Of a stretch of 64,000 nucleotides of DNA, positions 9,077 to 17,259 are shown one piece after another; position 1 is the first letter of the stretch, and each line of letters begins with the position of its first letter. Origin of the DNA: Acidobacteriaceae bacterium. Its GTDB lineage: Bacteria; Acidobacteriota; Terriglobia; Terriglobales; Acidobacteriaceae. The notes beneath the pieces are model-generated. The model was not told the DNA's origin. It saw only the letters and a list, made by a program, of their open reading frames with translations, and did not search any database. The position numbers and the translations under genes are program-made. The DNA lies in NCBI GenBank assembly GCA_003168355.1, contig PMSQ01000133.1:49550-113549 (forward strand), in the 5' to 3' direction.

Positions 9077-10300
9077 TCACTGACTCCCGGCGACGGGAGG
9101 AAGCCACTTGCCTTCTTCCAGCTTCTGCACCATCGCCTCAGCGGCCACTTCGTGTCCTAGAGGAGAGTAGTGATGGTCACAAGGCAGAGAAAAATAGGGC
9201 GTCTTCAGATGGTGCAGGTCCCGGTAATTTTGAAAGTAGGGCGCCAGAAAATCCAGGGCGAAATGGTTTCGGCTGGCAATCTCCGACAGCCTATCGTTAT
9301 ATACCTGGGGGTTAAACGTGGCGGGAATTTTACCTTCCTGTTTTGGAAACCAGGAACTCCAATCCAGATCCGTTTCATAAAGCTGCGGGGGCGCCATTAT
9401 GACCAGCTTTGCACCGTCCTGTTCGACGTCGTTCTTAAGACGCGCTATGACTTTTTCGGTCACGAGCCAGGCGCGGTCCCACTCAGGTGTCGGCCGGTCG
9501 GAATAGACCTGCCACGCCAGGTAGATCCCGTCCCATGTATATGGAGTGTAATTCACGAATCGAGCCCAACTCCGTTCCACGTAGTAAGTCAACAGGGAGT
9601 GCTCTTCGAGATAAGATCGCAATCCGTTGAAATACCTGGTTTGGACTGGCTGCAACACCAGACTTCCGTCAGGCCCCAGGTTGTAATACGGGCAATACCA
9701 GGTGTGAATTCCGTAGCATTTTGGTTGCAGGGTGGAAGAATTGTTCATCACATCGTTGGCCACGAAGGCCAAAATGACGAGATCGGGATGGAATTGCCGT
9801 ACTTGTTCCCGATATATCAGGTATTCCTGCGTGGTGCCAATGCCTTCCACGCCGAAATTCATAACCTCGACATTCTTGTAGCCTTTCTGTTGCAGCAACT
9901 TTTCCATGCGGATATTCATGACCTCATCGGCCTTGACCTGAGGGCCTTCGACCAGTGAATCTCCGAGCAAAGCGATGCGAAATTCACCGGGACTTTTCTC
10001 CAGTACACGCTCCCGATCGCGCATGGCCCAACGGTTGATGCTAATTTGTCCCTCAAAGCAGCCGCGCTCGTGTGTCACCTTCTTGTTCGGGATCTCGGCA
10101 ATCCCGAGCACGGGATCGTACCGGCGAAAAGGAGAGCTTCGGTACGACTTGGAGAACAGCGCAAATACGCGCAACGTCACCTCGCCCAGACACAGAAGCA
10201 GAAGGATTGAGAAGGCGAGGCCGATGACAACGAATAAGAACTTCTTTTTGCCGGTGATTTGGGCCGGGCGAACTGGATCAACCGTTTGAACGTTACTCAA
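9077..10300 (-). CDS. SGNH/GDSL-family membrane-anchored acyltransferase or esterase
   Basis: The 407-residue protein has a cytoplasmic N-terminal tail and one membrane helix at about residues 20-45. A periplasmic SGNH domain follows. Block I is IALLGDSLVEGPQV with the nucleophile Ser. VILAFVANDVMNNS carries the block-III N-D-type residues. CDHHYSPLGH near residue 385 carries the Asp-x-x-His of block V. The start is TTG at 10300, supported by GAGGA seven bases upstream. Proteins of this kind acylate or deacylate extracellular glycans. It directly follows the carrier protein gene with a 63-bp gap, so transfer of a carrier-bound acyl group is worth considering, but that is inference only. Confidence 0.8.
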   Translation of the reverse strand: MSNVQTVDPVRPAQITGKKKFLFVVIGLAFSILLLLCLGEVTLRVFALFSKSYRSSPFRRYDPVLGIAEIPNKKVTHERGCFEGQISINRWAMRDRERVLEKSPGEFRIALLGDSLVEGPQVKADEVMNIRMEKLLQQKGYKNVEVMNFGVEGIGTTQEYLIYREQVRQFHPDLVILAFVANDVMNNSSTLQPKCYGIHTWYCPYYNLGPDGSLVLQPVQTRYFNGLRSYLEEHSLLTYYVERSWARFVNYTPYTWDGIYLAWQVYSDRPTPEWDRAWLVTEKVIARLKNDVEQDGAKLVIMAPPQLYETDLDWSSWFPKQEGKIPATFNPQVYNDRLSEIASRNHFALDFLAPYFQNYRDLHHLKTPYFSLPCDHHYSPLGHEVAAEAMVQKLEEGKWLPPVAGSQ

Positions 10301-10363
10301 AGTCTATTCCTCATGAAAAGGTGACACCCTGGCTGGGAGGTTTTCAGCGATCTTCCGGCTTCG

Positions 10364-10636
10364 CTATTGCGCCGCTTTTCCCCGCTTGGACAAAACCAGT
10401 TGCTCGATGGTCTCCACGCTCTGCAGGTTGTCGTTATTGATCTCCTCGTCCCCGATGCGAACATGGAACTTATCCTCCAGGAACGACACCACGCGAAAGA
10501 TACTTAGAGAGTCGATAACACCGTTTTCCATAAGCGACTCTTGATCGGTGAAAGAGGAGACCCCTTTGGTATTGGCAATCTCCTGGACGAAGTCGCGAAT
10601 TTGGCTCTTGATGGTATCGGACTGTTCAACGGTCAT
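10364..10636 (-). CDS. Free-standing peptidyl/acyl carrier protein, PltL-like
   Basis: The 90-residue protein has the four-helix carrier-protein pattern with ENGVIDSLSIFRVV, where Ser43 is the expected phosphopantetheine site. The acidic helix II and the neighbours match the carrier proteins of pyrrole-2-carboxyl pathways. Two acyl-CoA dehydrogenase-family genes and a PltA-like halogenase lie immediately upstream, and a prolyl-type adenylation enzyme is at 37897-39495. In pyoluteorin-type pathways the carrier holds L-proline, which is oxidised to pyrrole and then halogenated. I infer the same role here. The ATG is preceded by GGGAGG. No phosphopantetheinyl transferase is seen in the window. 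Confidence 0.85.
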   Translation of the reverse strand: MTVEQSDTIKSQIRDFVQEIANTKGVSSFTDQESLMENGVIDSLSIFRVVSFLEDKFHVRIGDEEINNDNLQSVETIEQLVLSKRGKAAQ

Positions 10637-10661
10637 GTTTCAACGCCTCCCTTAAAAGTTC

Positions 10662-11792
10662 TTACAAACCGTGTAAACCGGCAATAATCGTCTTCTGAAT
10701 TTCCGTGGTTCCGGAATAAATCTTACCCGCGATGGCATCCCGCAGCTCACGCTCGATCTGGCAGTCGTTGAGCGAGGTTCCGTAGATCTGGATGGCATCG
10801 AGGCAGGTCTGTACGCAGGCTTCAGCGACATAGGCCTTGCAAATAGCGGCTTCGCGAAGTGGATGCTTGCCCAGACTCTTAAGCCAGGCTGCCTGATAGA
10901 GCACCAGACGGGCGGTTTCCAGACGAATTTCCATGTCCGCGATCTTGCTGGAGAACGAGGAGTATTCGCCGCCGGACCTTTTGCGATCCAGCGCGAAGCG
11001 GACACAACTCTCGATCAGGCGCTGCATGGTCCCGATCTCGCTGGCGAGGATGCAAATACGTTCCCACTCCATGGATGCCGTAAAGATGGCCGTGCCGGCG
11101 CCCTCTTTCCCGAGCACGTTTTCCAAGGGCACTTCGCAATCGACGAAAGCAAGCTCGGCCATCGGTGAAGTGCGCAAACCCATCTTGTGCAGTTTGCGAC
11201 TAATGTTGAACCCGGATGTGCCTTTGTCGACGATGAATGCTGTGATGCCCCTGGCGCCCTTTGCGGGATCCAGGTTGGCAAAGACAATCACCACGTCGGC
11301 TATCGGCGCGTTGGTGATGAAGGTCTTCGAACCGTTGATAATGTAGCGGTCACCCTTCCGCTCCGCGCGCGATCGCAAGCTGAAGGCATCGGATCCGGCG
11401 GCAGGCTCCGTCATGGCGTGAATGCCGACGAATTCCCCGCTCGTCAGTTTTGGCAAATAACGGTTTTTCTGTTCTTCGTCCCCAAACATCAGAAACGGGA
11501 TCTCAGAACTCCACATGTGCGCGTTGATGGAAAAGATCAGTCCGTTATCCCGGCATGCGTACCCCATGGCCTCGAGGGCGCACACGGTGGTCAAAATGTC
11601 GGCTCCGCGACCGCCGTATTCTTTCGGGATGGGCAAGCCGTGAATTCCGAACTGAGCGGACTTCCTCCAGCCATCCCAGGAGAACTCTTCGTTCGCCTCG
11701 TGCTCGACGAGATCACGGTTCAATTCGGCGCGCGCGAACTGGATTACCGAGTGCCGCAACGCAAGTTGTTCATTTGTCCAGGAAAACTCCAC
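10662..11792 (-). CDS. Acyl-CoA dehydrogenase-family flavoprotein, probable prolyl-carrier-protein dehydrogenase subunit A
   Basis: The 376-residue protein has the full acyl-CoA dehydrogenase fold. TEPAAGSD (128-135) and the following FITNAP segment contact flavin and substrate. The usual C-terminal YEGT is YSGT (359-362), so the base is not at the MCAD position. Glu244 in MEWER fits the base position of isovaleryl-CoA dehydrogenase and PltE-type enzymes. Two FAD-contact motifs are damaged: R-x-x-F-G has become RKRSGGEY with a short deletion, and GGYGY has become GTSLND. In this family these motifs reach the flavin of the neighbouring subunit, and the paralogue at 13226-14344 keeps both. The start is GTG at 11792 with AAAGG upstream. 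It sits 25 bp from the carrier gene. Confidence 0.85.
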   Translation of the reverse strand: MEFSWTNEQLALRHSVIQFARAELNRDLVEHEANEEFSWDGWRKSAQFGIHGLPIPKEYGGRGADILTTVCALEAMGYACRDNGLIFSINAHMWSSEIPFLMFGDEEQKNRYLPKLTSGEFVGIHAMTEPAAGSDAFSLRSRAERKGDRYIINGSKTFITNAPIADVVIVFANLDPAKGARGITAFIVDKGTSGFNISRKLHKMGLRTSPMAELAFVDCEVPLENVLGKEGAGTAIFTASMEWERICILASEIGTMQRLIESCVRFALDRKRSGGEYSSFSSKIADMEIRLETARLVLYQAAWLKSLGKHPLREAAICKAYVAEACVQTCLDAIQIYGTSLNDCQIERELRDAIAGKIYSGTTEIQKTIIAGLHGL

Positions 11793-11828
11793 CGATCACC
11801 TTTGGTTGCGGGAAATGAGGTTCTGTTG

Positions 11829-13178
11829 CTAAAGCTGAGGCCGAAAAGAATTCGCCGTCAGATCCCCCAACAGACTGTGCCAGGGGTGTTTCGGGTTGTT
11901 CTCCACGTCCGATACCATGCTCTGCATCTTTGCCAGCACCGGCGGAGCGGCGTCGTCGTACACGTCGCCTTGGAGAAGCTTAAGCACGTCTAAACGATAC
12001 TTCGGTTCGTTGATGAAGTAGGTAAACAACACGTTCAGCCGATAGTAGACGCTGATAAAGTCATACCAGTTCTTGGTTCCGAGGCGGAGCGTATTCTCAA
12101 AGGTAGAGAAGCTCTGCCGCGAAAAGTCATTTTTTTCGAGCGCCGCCAGAACATCCCGATGGGCAAAGCGCGCACTATTCAATGCAATACTTACTCCCGT
12201 GGAAAAGATCGGGTCGACAAAGCGCCCGGCATCGCCGATGAGAACAAAGCGGTCTCCGGCGAGCTGCTTCATGGCATAACTGTAGTCGCCTTCATCTTTG
12301 AACGGGCGCACGCGATCGGCCGCGGCAAGAGCATCGGCGATGGCGGGCCGGCTGCGCACGCAATCCCAGAAGAACTTCTCCCGTTCTTCTTTCGCCTTGG
12401 CAAAGTTCTTCTTTTGGGTCACGACGCCAATGCTGGTAACGGTGTCAGTAATCGGAATCTGCCATATCCAGCTGTTGGAGATCGGTAAAAAATGAATGAA
12501 GATGTAATCTTCGTGGCTATCGCGCTTGGCGAAGATCTTGCGGTCGTAGTTGTCGAACCAGCTATGGATCGCATACTGGTCAAAAACCGTATCCTTGATT
12601 TTCAACTTCAACTGGTTGCCCAGGAAGGTTTGGCGTCCGCTGGCATCGACCACCATCCTTGCGCTCACCCCCATTTCCTTTGCGCCCATATGAAAATGGA
12701 CCACTGGATGATCAGGGCTGAAATCGACATGGCTTACACGAACTCCTTCGTAGACGGCCGCACCGAGCTTATTCGCATGCTGCAGCAACAACAGATCGAA
12801 CTTGCCCCGATCCACGTGGTAGGTATAAGTCTTCTCGACCCCTTCCTGCATCCGTTCCTCGAATCGTATGTCGGCATGGCAGTCCGGTGCTAGCCCGTCC
12901 CAGTCGTGGTCGTAAGCGCCCTTCCTGTCTTCCGCCGTCCAAACTGCCCCGAACTTGTGCGGAAATTTTGCTTCCTCCATTTGCTCGAGAAAACCTAAAT
13001 CTCTGAAAACCCGCGTCGACGATGGAACGAGCGACTCTCCGACATGAGGCCGGGGAAACAGCTCCCGCTCGAACACCACACAGTTGACACCGGCTTTCGC
13101 CAAGTAGGCGCCCATGGCCGAACCAGCCGGTCCGCCTCCGATGATAGCTACGTCAAAATCCGGTTTTGTGCTGGACAA
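11829..13178 (-). CDS. FADH2-dependent halogenase, PltA-like (pyrrolyl-carrier-protein halogenase)
   Basis: The 449-residue protein starts with the flavin-binding GGGPAGS (14-20) and has the halogenase hallmark WIWQIP (237-242). GDAGRFVDPIFSTG lies near the isoalloxazine site. Lys71 and Lys75 in AKFPHKFGA are candidates for the catalytic Lys. The stretches AIHSWFDNYDRK and YRLDVLKLLQGDVYD match what I know of the PltA-type branch, which acts on pyrrolyl groups bound to a carrier protein. It lies between two dehydrogenase genes and upstream of the carrier gene, as expected for a halopyrrole cassette. The start is TTG at 13178 behind GGGGGG. A flavin reductase would be needed and none is seen nearby. 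Chloride versus bromide cannot be told. Confidence 0.88.
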   Translation of the reverse strand: MSSTKPDFDVAIIGGGPAGSAMGAYLAKAGVNCVVFERELFPRPHVGESLVPSSTRVFRDLGFLEQMEEAKFPHKFGAVWTAEDRKGAYDHDWDGLAPDCHADIRFEERMQEGVEKTYTYHVDRGKFDLLLLQHANKLGAAVYEGVRVSHVDFSPDHPVVHFHMGAKEMGVSARMVVDASGRQTFLGNQLKLKIKDTVFDQYAIHSWFDNYDRKIFAKRDSHEDYIFIHFLPISNSWIWQIPITDTVTSIGVVTQKKNFAKAKEEREKFFWDCVRSRPAIADALAAADRVRPFKDEGDYSYAMKQLAGDRFVLIGDAGRFVDPIFSTGVSIALNSARFAHRDVLAALEKNDFSRQSFSTFENTLRLGTKNWYDFISVYYRLNVLFTYFINEPKYRLDVLKLLQGDVYDDAAPPVLAKMQSMVSDVENNPKHPWHSLLGDLTANSFRPQL

Positions 13179-13225
13179 GTTATCCCCCCAAGAGAAAGTT
13201 TGATTTCAGTATTTGACTCAAGATT

Positions 13226-14344
13226 TCACGCTAGAACTTCGAGATTGCCCAAGTAGATCCTGGCGGAAATTGCATCGCGCAGTTCACGTTCGATTTGATA
13301 TTCCGTCATGTAGCCGTAGCCGCCATGAATTTGAATCGCATCCAGACAACTTTGGACGCAGGCTTCGCCGAGATACAGCTTGGCCATGGCGGCTTCGCGA
13401 TACGAATCCTTCCCCTGGCTCTTAAGCCATGCCGCTTTATACAACAGCAAGCGGCTGCTCTCAAGCCTCACTTCCATATCGGAGATCTTGCGTTCGATCG
13501 CGGCAAATTTGCCGATCGCTCGCCCGAACTGCTTGCGCTCCCGCGAATACTCCGAGGAAGTCTCCAGCAGGCGCTGCATCGTGCCAGCATAGCTGGCCAG
13601 ACCGCAGATACGCTCCCATTCCACAGATGCGGCGAGAATTTGTTCTCCCTGTCCTTCGGCGCCGAGTAGGCTCTCCAGTGGGAGTTCGCAATCCAACAGG
13701 GACAATTCGGTCATGGGTGAGGTCCGCAAGCCCATTTTACGGAGGCTGCCAGTGACGGTGAGACCGGGCGTTCCCTTTTCCACGAGGAACGCAGAAGTTC
13801 CAGTTGGGCCGTCAGCTGACTGCAAATTCGCGAACACGATGATCAGGTTGGCGTCGGTGGCCTGAGTGACAAGAGTCTTGGAGCCATTCAACACGTAGCC
13901 ACCGCTAAACCGCTGGGCGCGAGTTTGGAAACCCTGTCGAGCCACTCCAGTAACGGATTCAGCCAAGGCCAGAACGCCCAGCCATTCCCCACTCGCCAGT
14001 TTCGGCAGATATCGCTTCTTTTGATTTTCCGTGCCGAAAGACAAGAGGGGAATTTCGGAACCCCACATGTGAGCGTTGATCGAGAATAGAAGTCCGTTGT
14101 CGCGGCAGCCGTATCCCAGGGCTTCCAACGCACACACAGTCGTCAGAGCATCGCCGCCGCTGCCACCGAACTCCGGGGGAACTGGCAGCCCCTGAATTCC
14201 GAATCTGCCGCACTGGCGCCAGCCATCCCAAAAAAAAATCTCCTCTCGGTCGCGTTGAATGACGTCGTCCTGCAGTTCCTCGCGGGCAAAACGGGCTACT
14301 TCTTTGCGAAAGGATAATTGCTCGTCAGTCCAGGAAAAATCCAC
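13226..14344 (-). CDS. Acyl-CoA dehydrogenase-family protein, probable prolyl-carrier-protein dehydrogenase subunit B
   Basis: The 372-residue paralogue is clearly related to 10662-11792 but has the opposite set of defects. It keeps RKQFG (270-274) and HGGYGYMTEYQ (340-350), the motifs that bind the flavin of the partner subunit. It lacks TEPxAGSD: the region reads LAESVTGVARQ. The following segment reads VTQATD rather than WITNA. Its C-terminus stops at YLGNLEVLA, about a dozen residues short. Glu244 in VEWER is retained. I see no frameshift that would restore the missing parts. A heteromeric enzyme with its paralogue is the simplest explanation. The start is GTG at 14344 with AAAGGAA upstream, 17 bp after the acetyltransferase gene. 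Confidence 0.85.
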   Translation of the reverse strand: MDFSWTDEQLSFRKEVARFAREELQDDVIQRDREEIFFWDGWRQCGRFGIQGLPVPPEFGGSGGDALTTVCALEALGYGCRDNGLLFSINAHMWGSEIPLLSFGTENQKKRYLPKLASGEWLGVLALAESVTGVARQGFQTRAQRFSGGYVLNGSKTLVTQATDANLIIVFANLQSADGPTGTSAFLVEKGTPGLTVTGSLRKMGLRTSPMTELSLLDCELPLESLLGAEGQGEQILAASVEWERICGLASYAGTMQRLLETSSEYSRERKQFGRAIGKFAAIERKISDMEVRLESSRLLLYKAAWLKSQGKDSYREAAMAKLYLGEACVQSCLDAIQIHGGYGYMTEYQIERELRDAISARIYLGNLEVLA

Positions 14345-14361
14345 GATTCGTTCCTTTTAAT

Positions 14362-14973
14362 TCAGCTGCGGCTTTTGGAATTCTGATCCGGAGGGGCAGA
14401 AGTGCCGGGTTGTCCGGTCGTGTTCACCGAATCCCCCGAACGCCAGGCAAACTTGCGGGGCCGTCCACCCCGCAATTTGATTCGCGCCGGTACGCCCATG
14501 ATGGTTGTGTCGTCGGGGACGTCAGTAAGCACCACACTGTTGGCGACAACCACCACGTTATTCCCGATCTTCCCATCCCCTATGATCTTGCAGCCTGCCC
14601 CAAAGTACACATTGTCGCCAACGCTGCGCACGCCGGACCCGATCAACACTCCGGACTGCACTGTGCAGTTTGCGCCGATTTTCACCGGTGCAATGTTGAC
14701 GGCGAACGGCGTATGAATTACCAGTCCTGGTCCGATTTCAGCCTCCGGCGAAATGAAGATACCGAGGAATATCTGGACAAATCGCTGCAGGATCAACGCT
14801 GGAATCGTCAATAGTTGGCGGACCACCGGAATCTTCAGGTTCACGACCCAGTGGGAGTAGCGATAGCATATGATGGCCGGAGTTTCAAGCCGCAACAGCA
14901 CCCGCCACCATCCCCGTTCGAGCTTACGGTGGCCCAGGTTTGCTTTGAAATCCGCACGTAAATTGTCAAACAT
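14362..14973 (-). CDS. Serine O-acetyltransferase-like hexapeptide-repeat acyltransferase
   Basis: The 203-residue protein has an N-terminal helical part and a left-handed beta-helix with hexapeptide turns (IGANCTVQSGVLIG, VGDNVYFGAGCKIIG, IGNNVVVVANSVV) that ends in MGVPARIKLRGG. This arrangement is the CysE/LbH-SAT type. A His in VIHTPFAVNIAPV matches the active-site region. In polysaccharide loci such enzymes acetylate sugars or sugar-linked hydroxyls rather than serine, so the substrate is uncertain. It opens the halopyrrole cassette on the transcribed strand and lies downstream of the zinc-ribbon gene after a 154-bp gap. Confidence 0.8.
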   Translation of the reverse strand: MFDNLRADFKANLGHRKLERGWWRVLLRLETPAIICYRYSHWVVNLKIPVVRQLLTIPALILQRFVQIFLGIFISPEAEIGPGLVIHTPFAVNIAPVKIGANCTVQSGVLIGSGVRSVGDNVYFGAGCKIIGDGKIGNNVVVVANSVVLTDVPDDTTIMGVPARIKLRGGRPRKFAWRSGDSVNTTGQPGTSAPPDQNSKSRS

Positions 14974-15127
14974 TCAGGAGAAGCCCAACACAATTTCTAA
15001 GATGTCTCTTTAGTAGATTTCCGGGAAGGTATCGATGAACTGAACTCACCGTTGCGAGTCTACTACACAGCCGAACTGATTTACTCTGCGGGTTACAGCA
15101 GAGGCGCTCGCCGGCGCGCAATCGACC

Positions 15128-15379
15128 TCAGTCGCCGTCACCCAAGCTATCCACAGAGTCCATCTCCAGAGAATTCAGGAGTGGGCTGCCTTCCGCTACA
15201 AGTTCAAGATGCCCGCAATGAGCGCATACGAGCATGGCTTGCCCGGAGCCAGCGCCGCTGGCCATCGGAACAAGGCTGGTGAGGTGATAGCGCTCCAATT
15301 TTTGTTTGCATCGGAGACAAAAGACTGGGGACAGCGTGACGCTCGCGGCCGTTTGGGAAACGCTGAAGGCTGGTTTCAT
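15128..15379 (-). CDS. Small zinc-ribbon-like protein
   Basis: This 83-residue protein carries two CxxC pairs, CLRC near residues 21-24 and CAHC near 52-55, separated by about 27 residues. That spacing suits a zinc ribbon. The tail is acidic. GAGGG sits six bases before the ATG, and the gene lies between the carbamoyltransferase (38 bp away) and the acetyltransferase on the same strand, so expression is likely. I do not recognise a named family. It could be a regulatory or protein-binding accessory of the cluster. Confidence 0.6.
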   Translation of the reverse strand: MKPAFSVSQTAASVTLSPVFCLRCKQKLERYHLTSLVPMASGAGSGQAMLVCAHCGHLELVAEGSPLLNSLEMDSVDSLGDGD

Positions 15380-15417
15380 GTTTTCCCTCTTGTAGTCGAT
15401 TATAAACCTTGTAAATT

Positions 15418-17175
15418 TCAGGCGCTCATGCTGACTTCAGAAGGACCGGCCATGGCACGATTGAGAACTTGCGCCGCACTCCATTTCGTAAGCAGAAAAT
15501 TATCGATGAATACCGCGTCGATGCCGGAGCAGAAGTAGGTGCGGACTGCATCCTTCGGTCGCACGACTGGACGTTCATCCGGCAGATTAAAGGACGTATT
15601 CAGCAGGAGCGGCGCCGGGTTATGTTCGCCAAAACGCATCAGCAGTTCCCAGAAGAGCGGATTCACGCGCTTCTGCACGACGTGCAACCGCACCAAGCCG
15701 CCGGGAAGTTCAAGTGCAGCAGGCAGAACGTTGGTCCCGGGCTTCACCGACGCCAGAGAGTTCATCGTGCGGCATAGCGGGGAGGCTTCGAAATAGCGGG
15801 CACATTCCTCTTCCGGCACAGCCACCGCAAAGGGACGGAACGACTCGCGATGCTTAACAAAGTCGTTCAGGTTCTCCACGACATAGGGAGCCCATGGGGA
15901 GGCCAGGATACTGCGATTCCCTAAAGTCCGCGGGCCAAATTCGGTTGCACCTTGAAACCAGCCTACAATGTTTCCCGCCTGCAATAACTGTACCGCGGTC
16001 TCGACCTTGCGGTCAGTGGTGTTTCGCAAGGAGTAACGGGTCTTCGCATTGTCCAGCACATCCTTGACTTCAGGTCGAGCATAAGCTGGTCCCCAGTAAA
16101 CCGATTCGACTTCCGGCCCCCGCGGCTTGTTCATCTGCTCGTGCCACACCCATGAGGCTGCTCCCAGTGCGCAACCGGCATTGCCCGGAGCAGGAGGTAC
16201 GTAAATGTTGCCGAAGCCGAATTCCCGCTCCAGTTCGGATATTAAGAGCGTGTTGTGGAACACCCCACCACCCAGACAGATTTTCGAAGCGCCGGTCTTT
16301 TTCCGCAGAAAAACGAGCAGGTCCCTGACTAATTCTGTAACGGCCGCCTGAAGACTCGCAGCCAGTACGCGTTTGTGCTCTGGAGTAAGCGAGGCCCCCT
16401 GGCGTCCAACGTCCATTCGTTCGTAGAAGAACTTTGAAGGTTCAAATGTTCCCGTGAGCTCATGATCGAAATAACGGGAATCGAGGTGTGGAAAAGGACT
16501 GCCAGGCCGGCGCAGCATCTTCAAGAACTCATTCTTGAAGATCGGATTACCCTCCATGCCGAGCCATTGCGTCTTGTGCTCCTCGCGATGAGGAACAAAG
16601 CCCAACAAGTCAGTAATCCGCGAGTAAACCCAGCCTACGGAATGAGCAACTGAGATGCTCTTCTGAACTCGAATTCGATTCCCTTCGCCAAGAGCAACCA
16701 TCCCGGACCGGCCATCGCCTTCCCCATCCAACGTGAGGATCAGTGCACGGTCAAAGGGTGAGAGGTAAAAGGCAGTGCTCGCGTGACAAAGGTGGTGGTC
16801 CACGGTCACCAGCCTGGTCGAAGTCTTCGCAAACTTTTGCTTCAGGCTGCGCAGCGAAGCCCACTCCCAACTTAGCCTATCCAGCTCCTTCGCCTCCTGG
16901 TACGCCGTCGCGAGGGGGGCGGAGGCCAACAGGCGAGCCCGAGACGAAGCACGGCGGGCCCAGGCCCGAGCGGGGCTAGAGGCGACAGCGACTACGTCCA
17001 GGTCGCTTCCACTGCGTTGCGCTTTGTCCAGGCAGAATGCGATTGCCGCTTCAGGCATGCTCCGGGGTGTAGTACGTTGAAGTTTTGCATTCTCTATTGC
17101 AGCCTCGATTACGCCATCGCGGAGGAGAGCGGCGGCAGAGTCATTCTTGAACGAAGAAATGCCTAGAATCTGCAT
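15418..17175 (-). CDS. Carbamoyltransferase, NodU/CmcH/TobZ family
   Basis: The 585-residue protein has the two domains of the family. The N-terminal Kae1-like domain starts with ILGISSFKNDSAAALL and holds the metal/ATP motif VDHHLCHASTAFY. GGGVFHNTLL and AGNAGCALGA follow. The C-terminal Sua5/YrdC-like part contains EFGPRTLGNRSIL and LLNTSFNLPDERPV. These enzymes make carbamoyl-adenylate from carbamoyl phosphate and transfer the carbamoyl group to a hydroxyl of a sugar or secondary metabolite. Either the polysaccharide or the peptide could be the acceptor here. The SxtJ-like gene at 640-879 is its usual companion but is displaced by about 15 kb. Confidence 0.92.
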   Translation of the reverse strand: MQILGISSFKNDSAAALLRDGVIEAAIENAKLQRTTPRSMPEAAIAFCLDKAQRSGSDLDVVAVASSPARAWARRASSRARLLASAPLATAYQEAKELDRLSWEWASLRSLKQKFAKTSTRLVTVDHHLCHASTAFYLSPFDRALILTLDGEGDGRSGMVALGEGNRIRVQKSISVAHSVGWVYSRITDLLGFVPHREEHKTQWLGMEGNPIFKNEFLKMLRRPGSPFPHLDSRYFDHELTGTFEPSKFFYERMDVGRQGASLTPEHKRVLAASLQAAVTELVRDLLVFLRKKTGASKICLGGGVFHNTLLISELEREFGFGNIYVPPAPGNAGCALGAASWVWHEQMNKPRGPEVESVYWGPAYARPEVKDVLDNAKTRYSLRNTTDRKVETAVQLLQAGNIVGWFQGATEFGPRTLGNRSILASPWAPYVVENLNDFVKHRESFRPFAVAVPEEECARYFEASPLCRTMNSLASVKPGTNVLPAALELPGGLVRLHVVQKRVNPLFWELLMRFGEHNPAPLLLNTSFNLPDERPVVRPKDAVRTYFCSGIDAVFIDNFLLTKWSAAQVLNRAMAGPSEVSMSA

Positions 17176-17259
17176 TCGATACCCCGATTCCGACGACTCA
17201 CGAGAAAGTCTTGCATTATCCTCAAACCAGCCATAGAAGAATTGCGGTTGCCGAATGGC

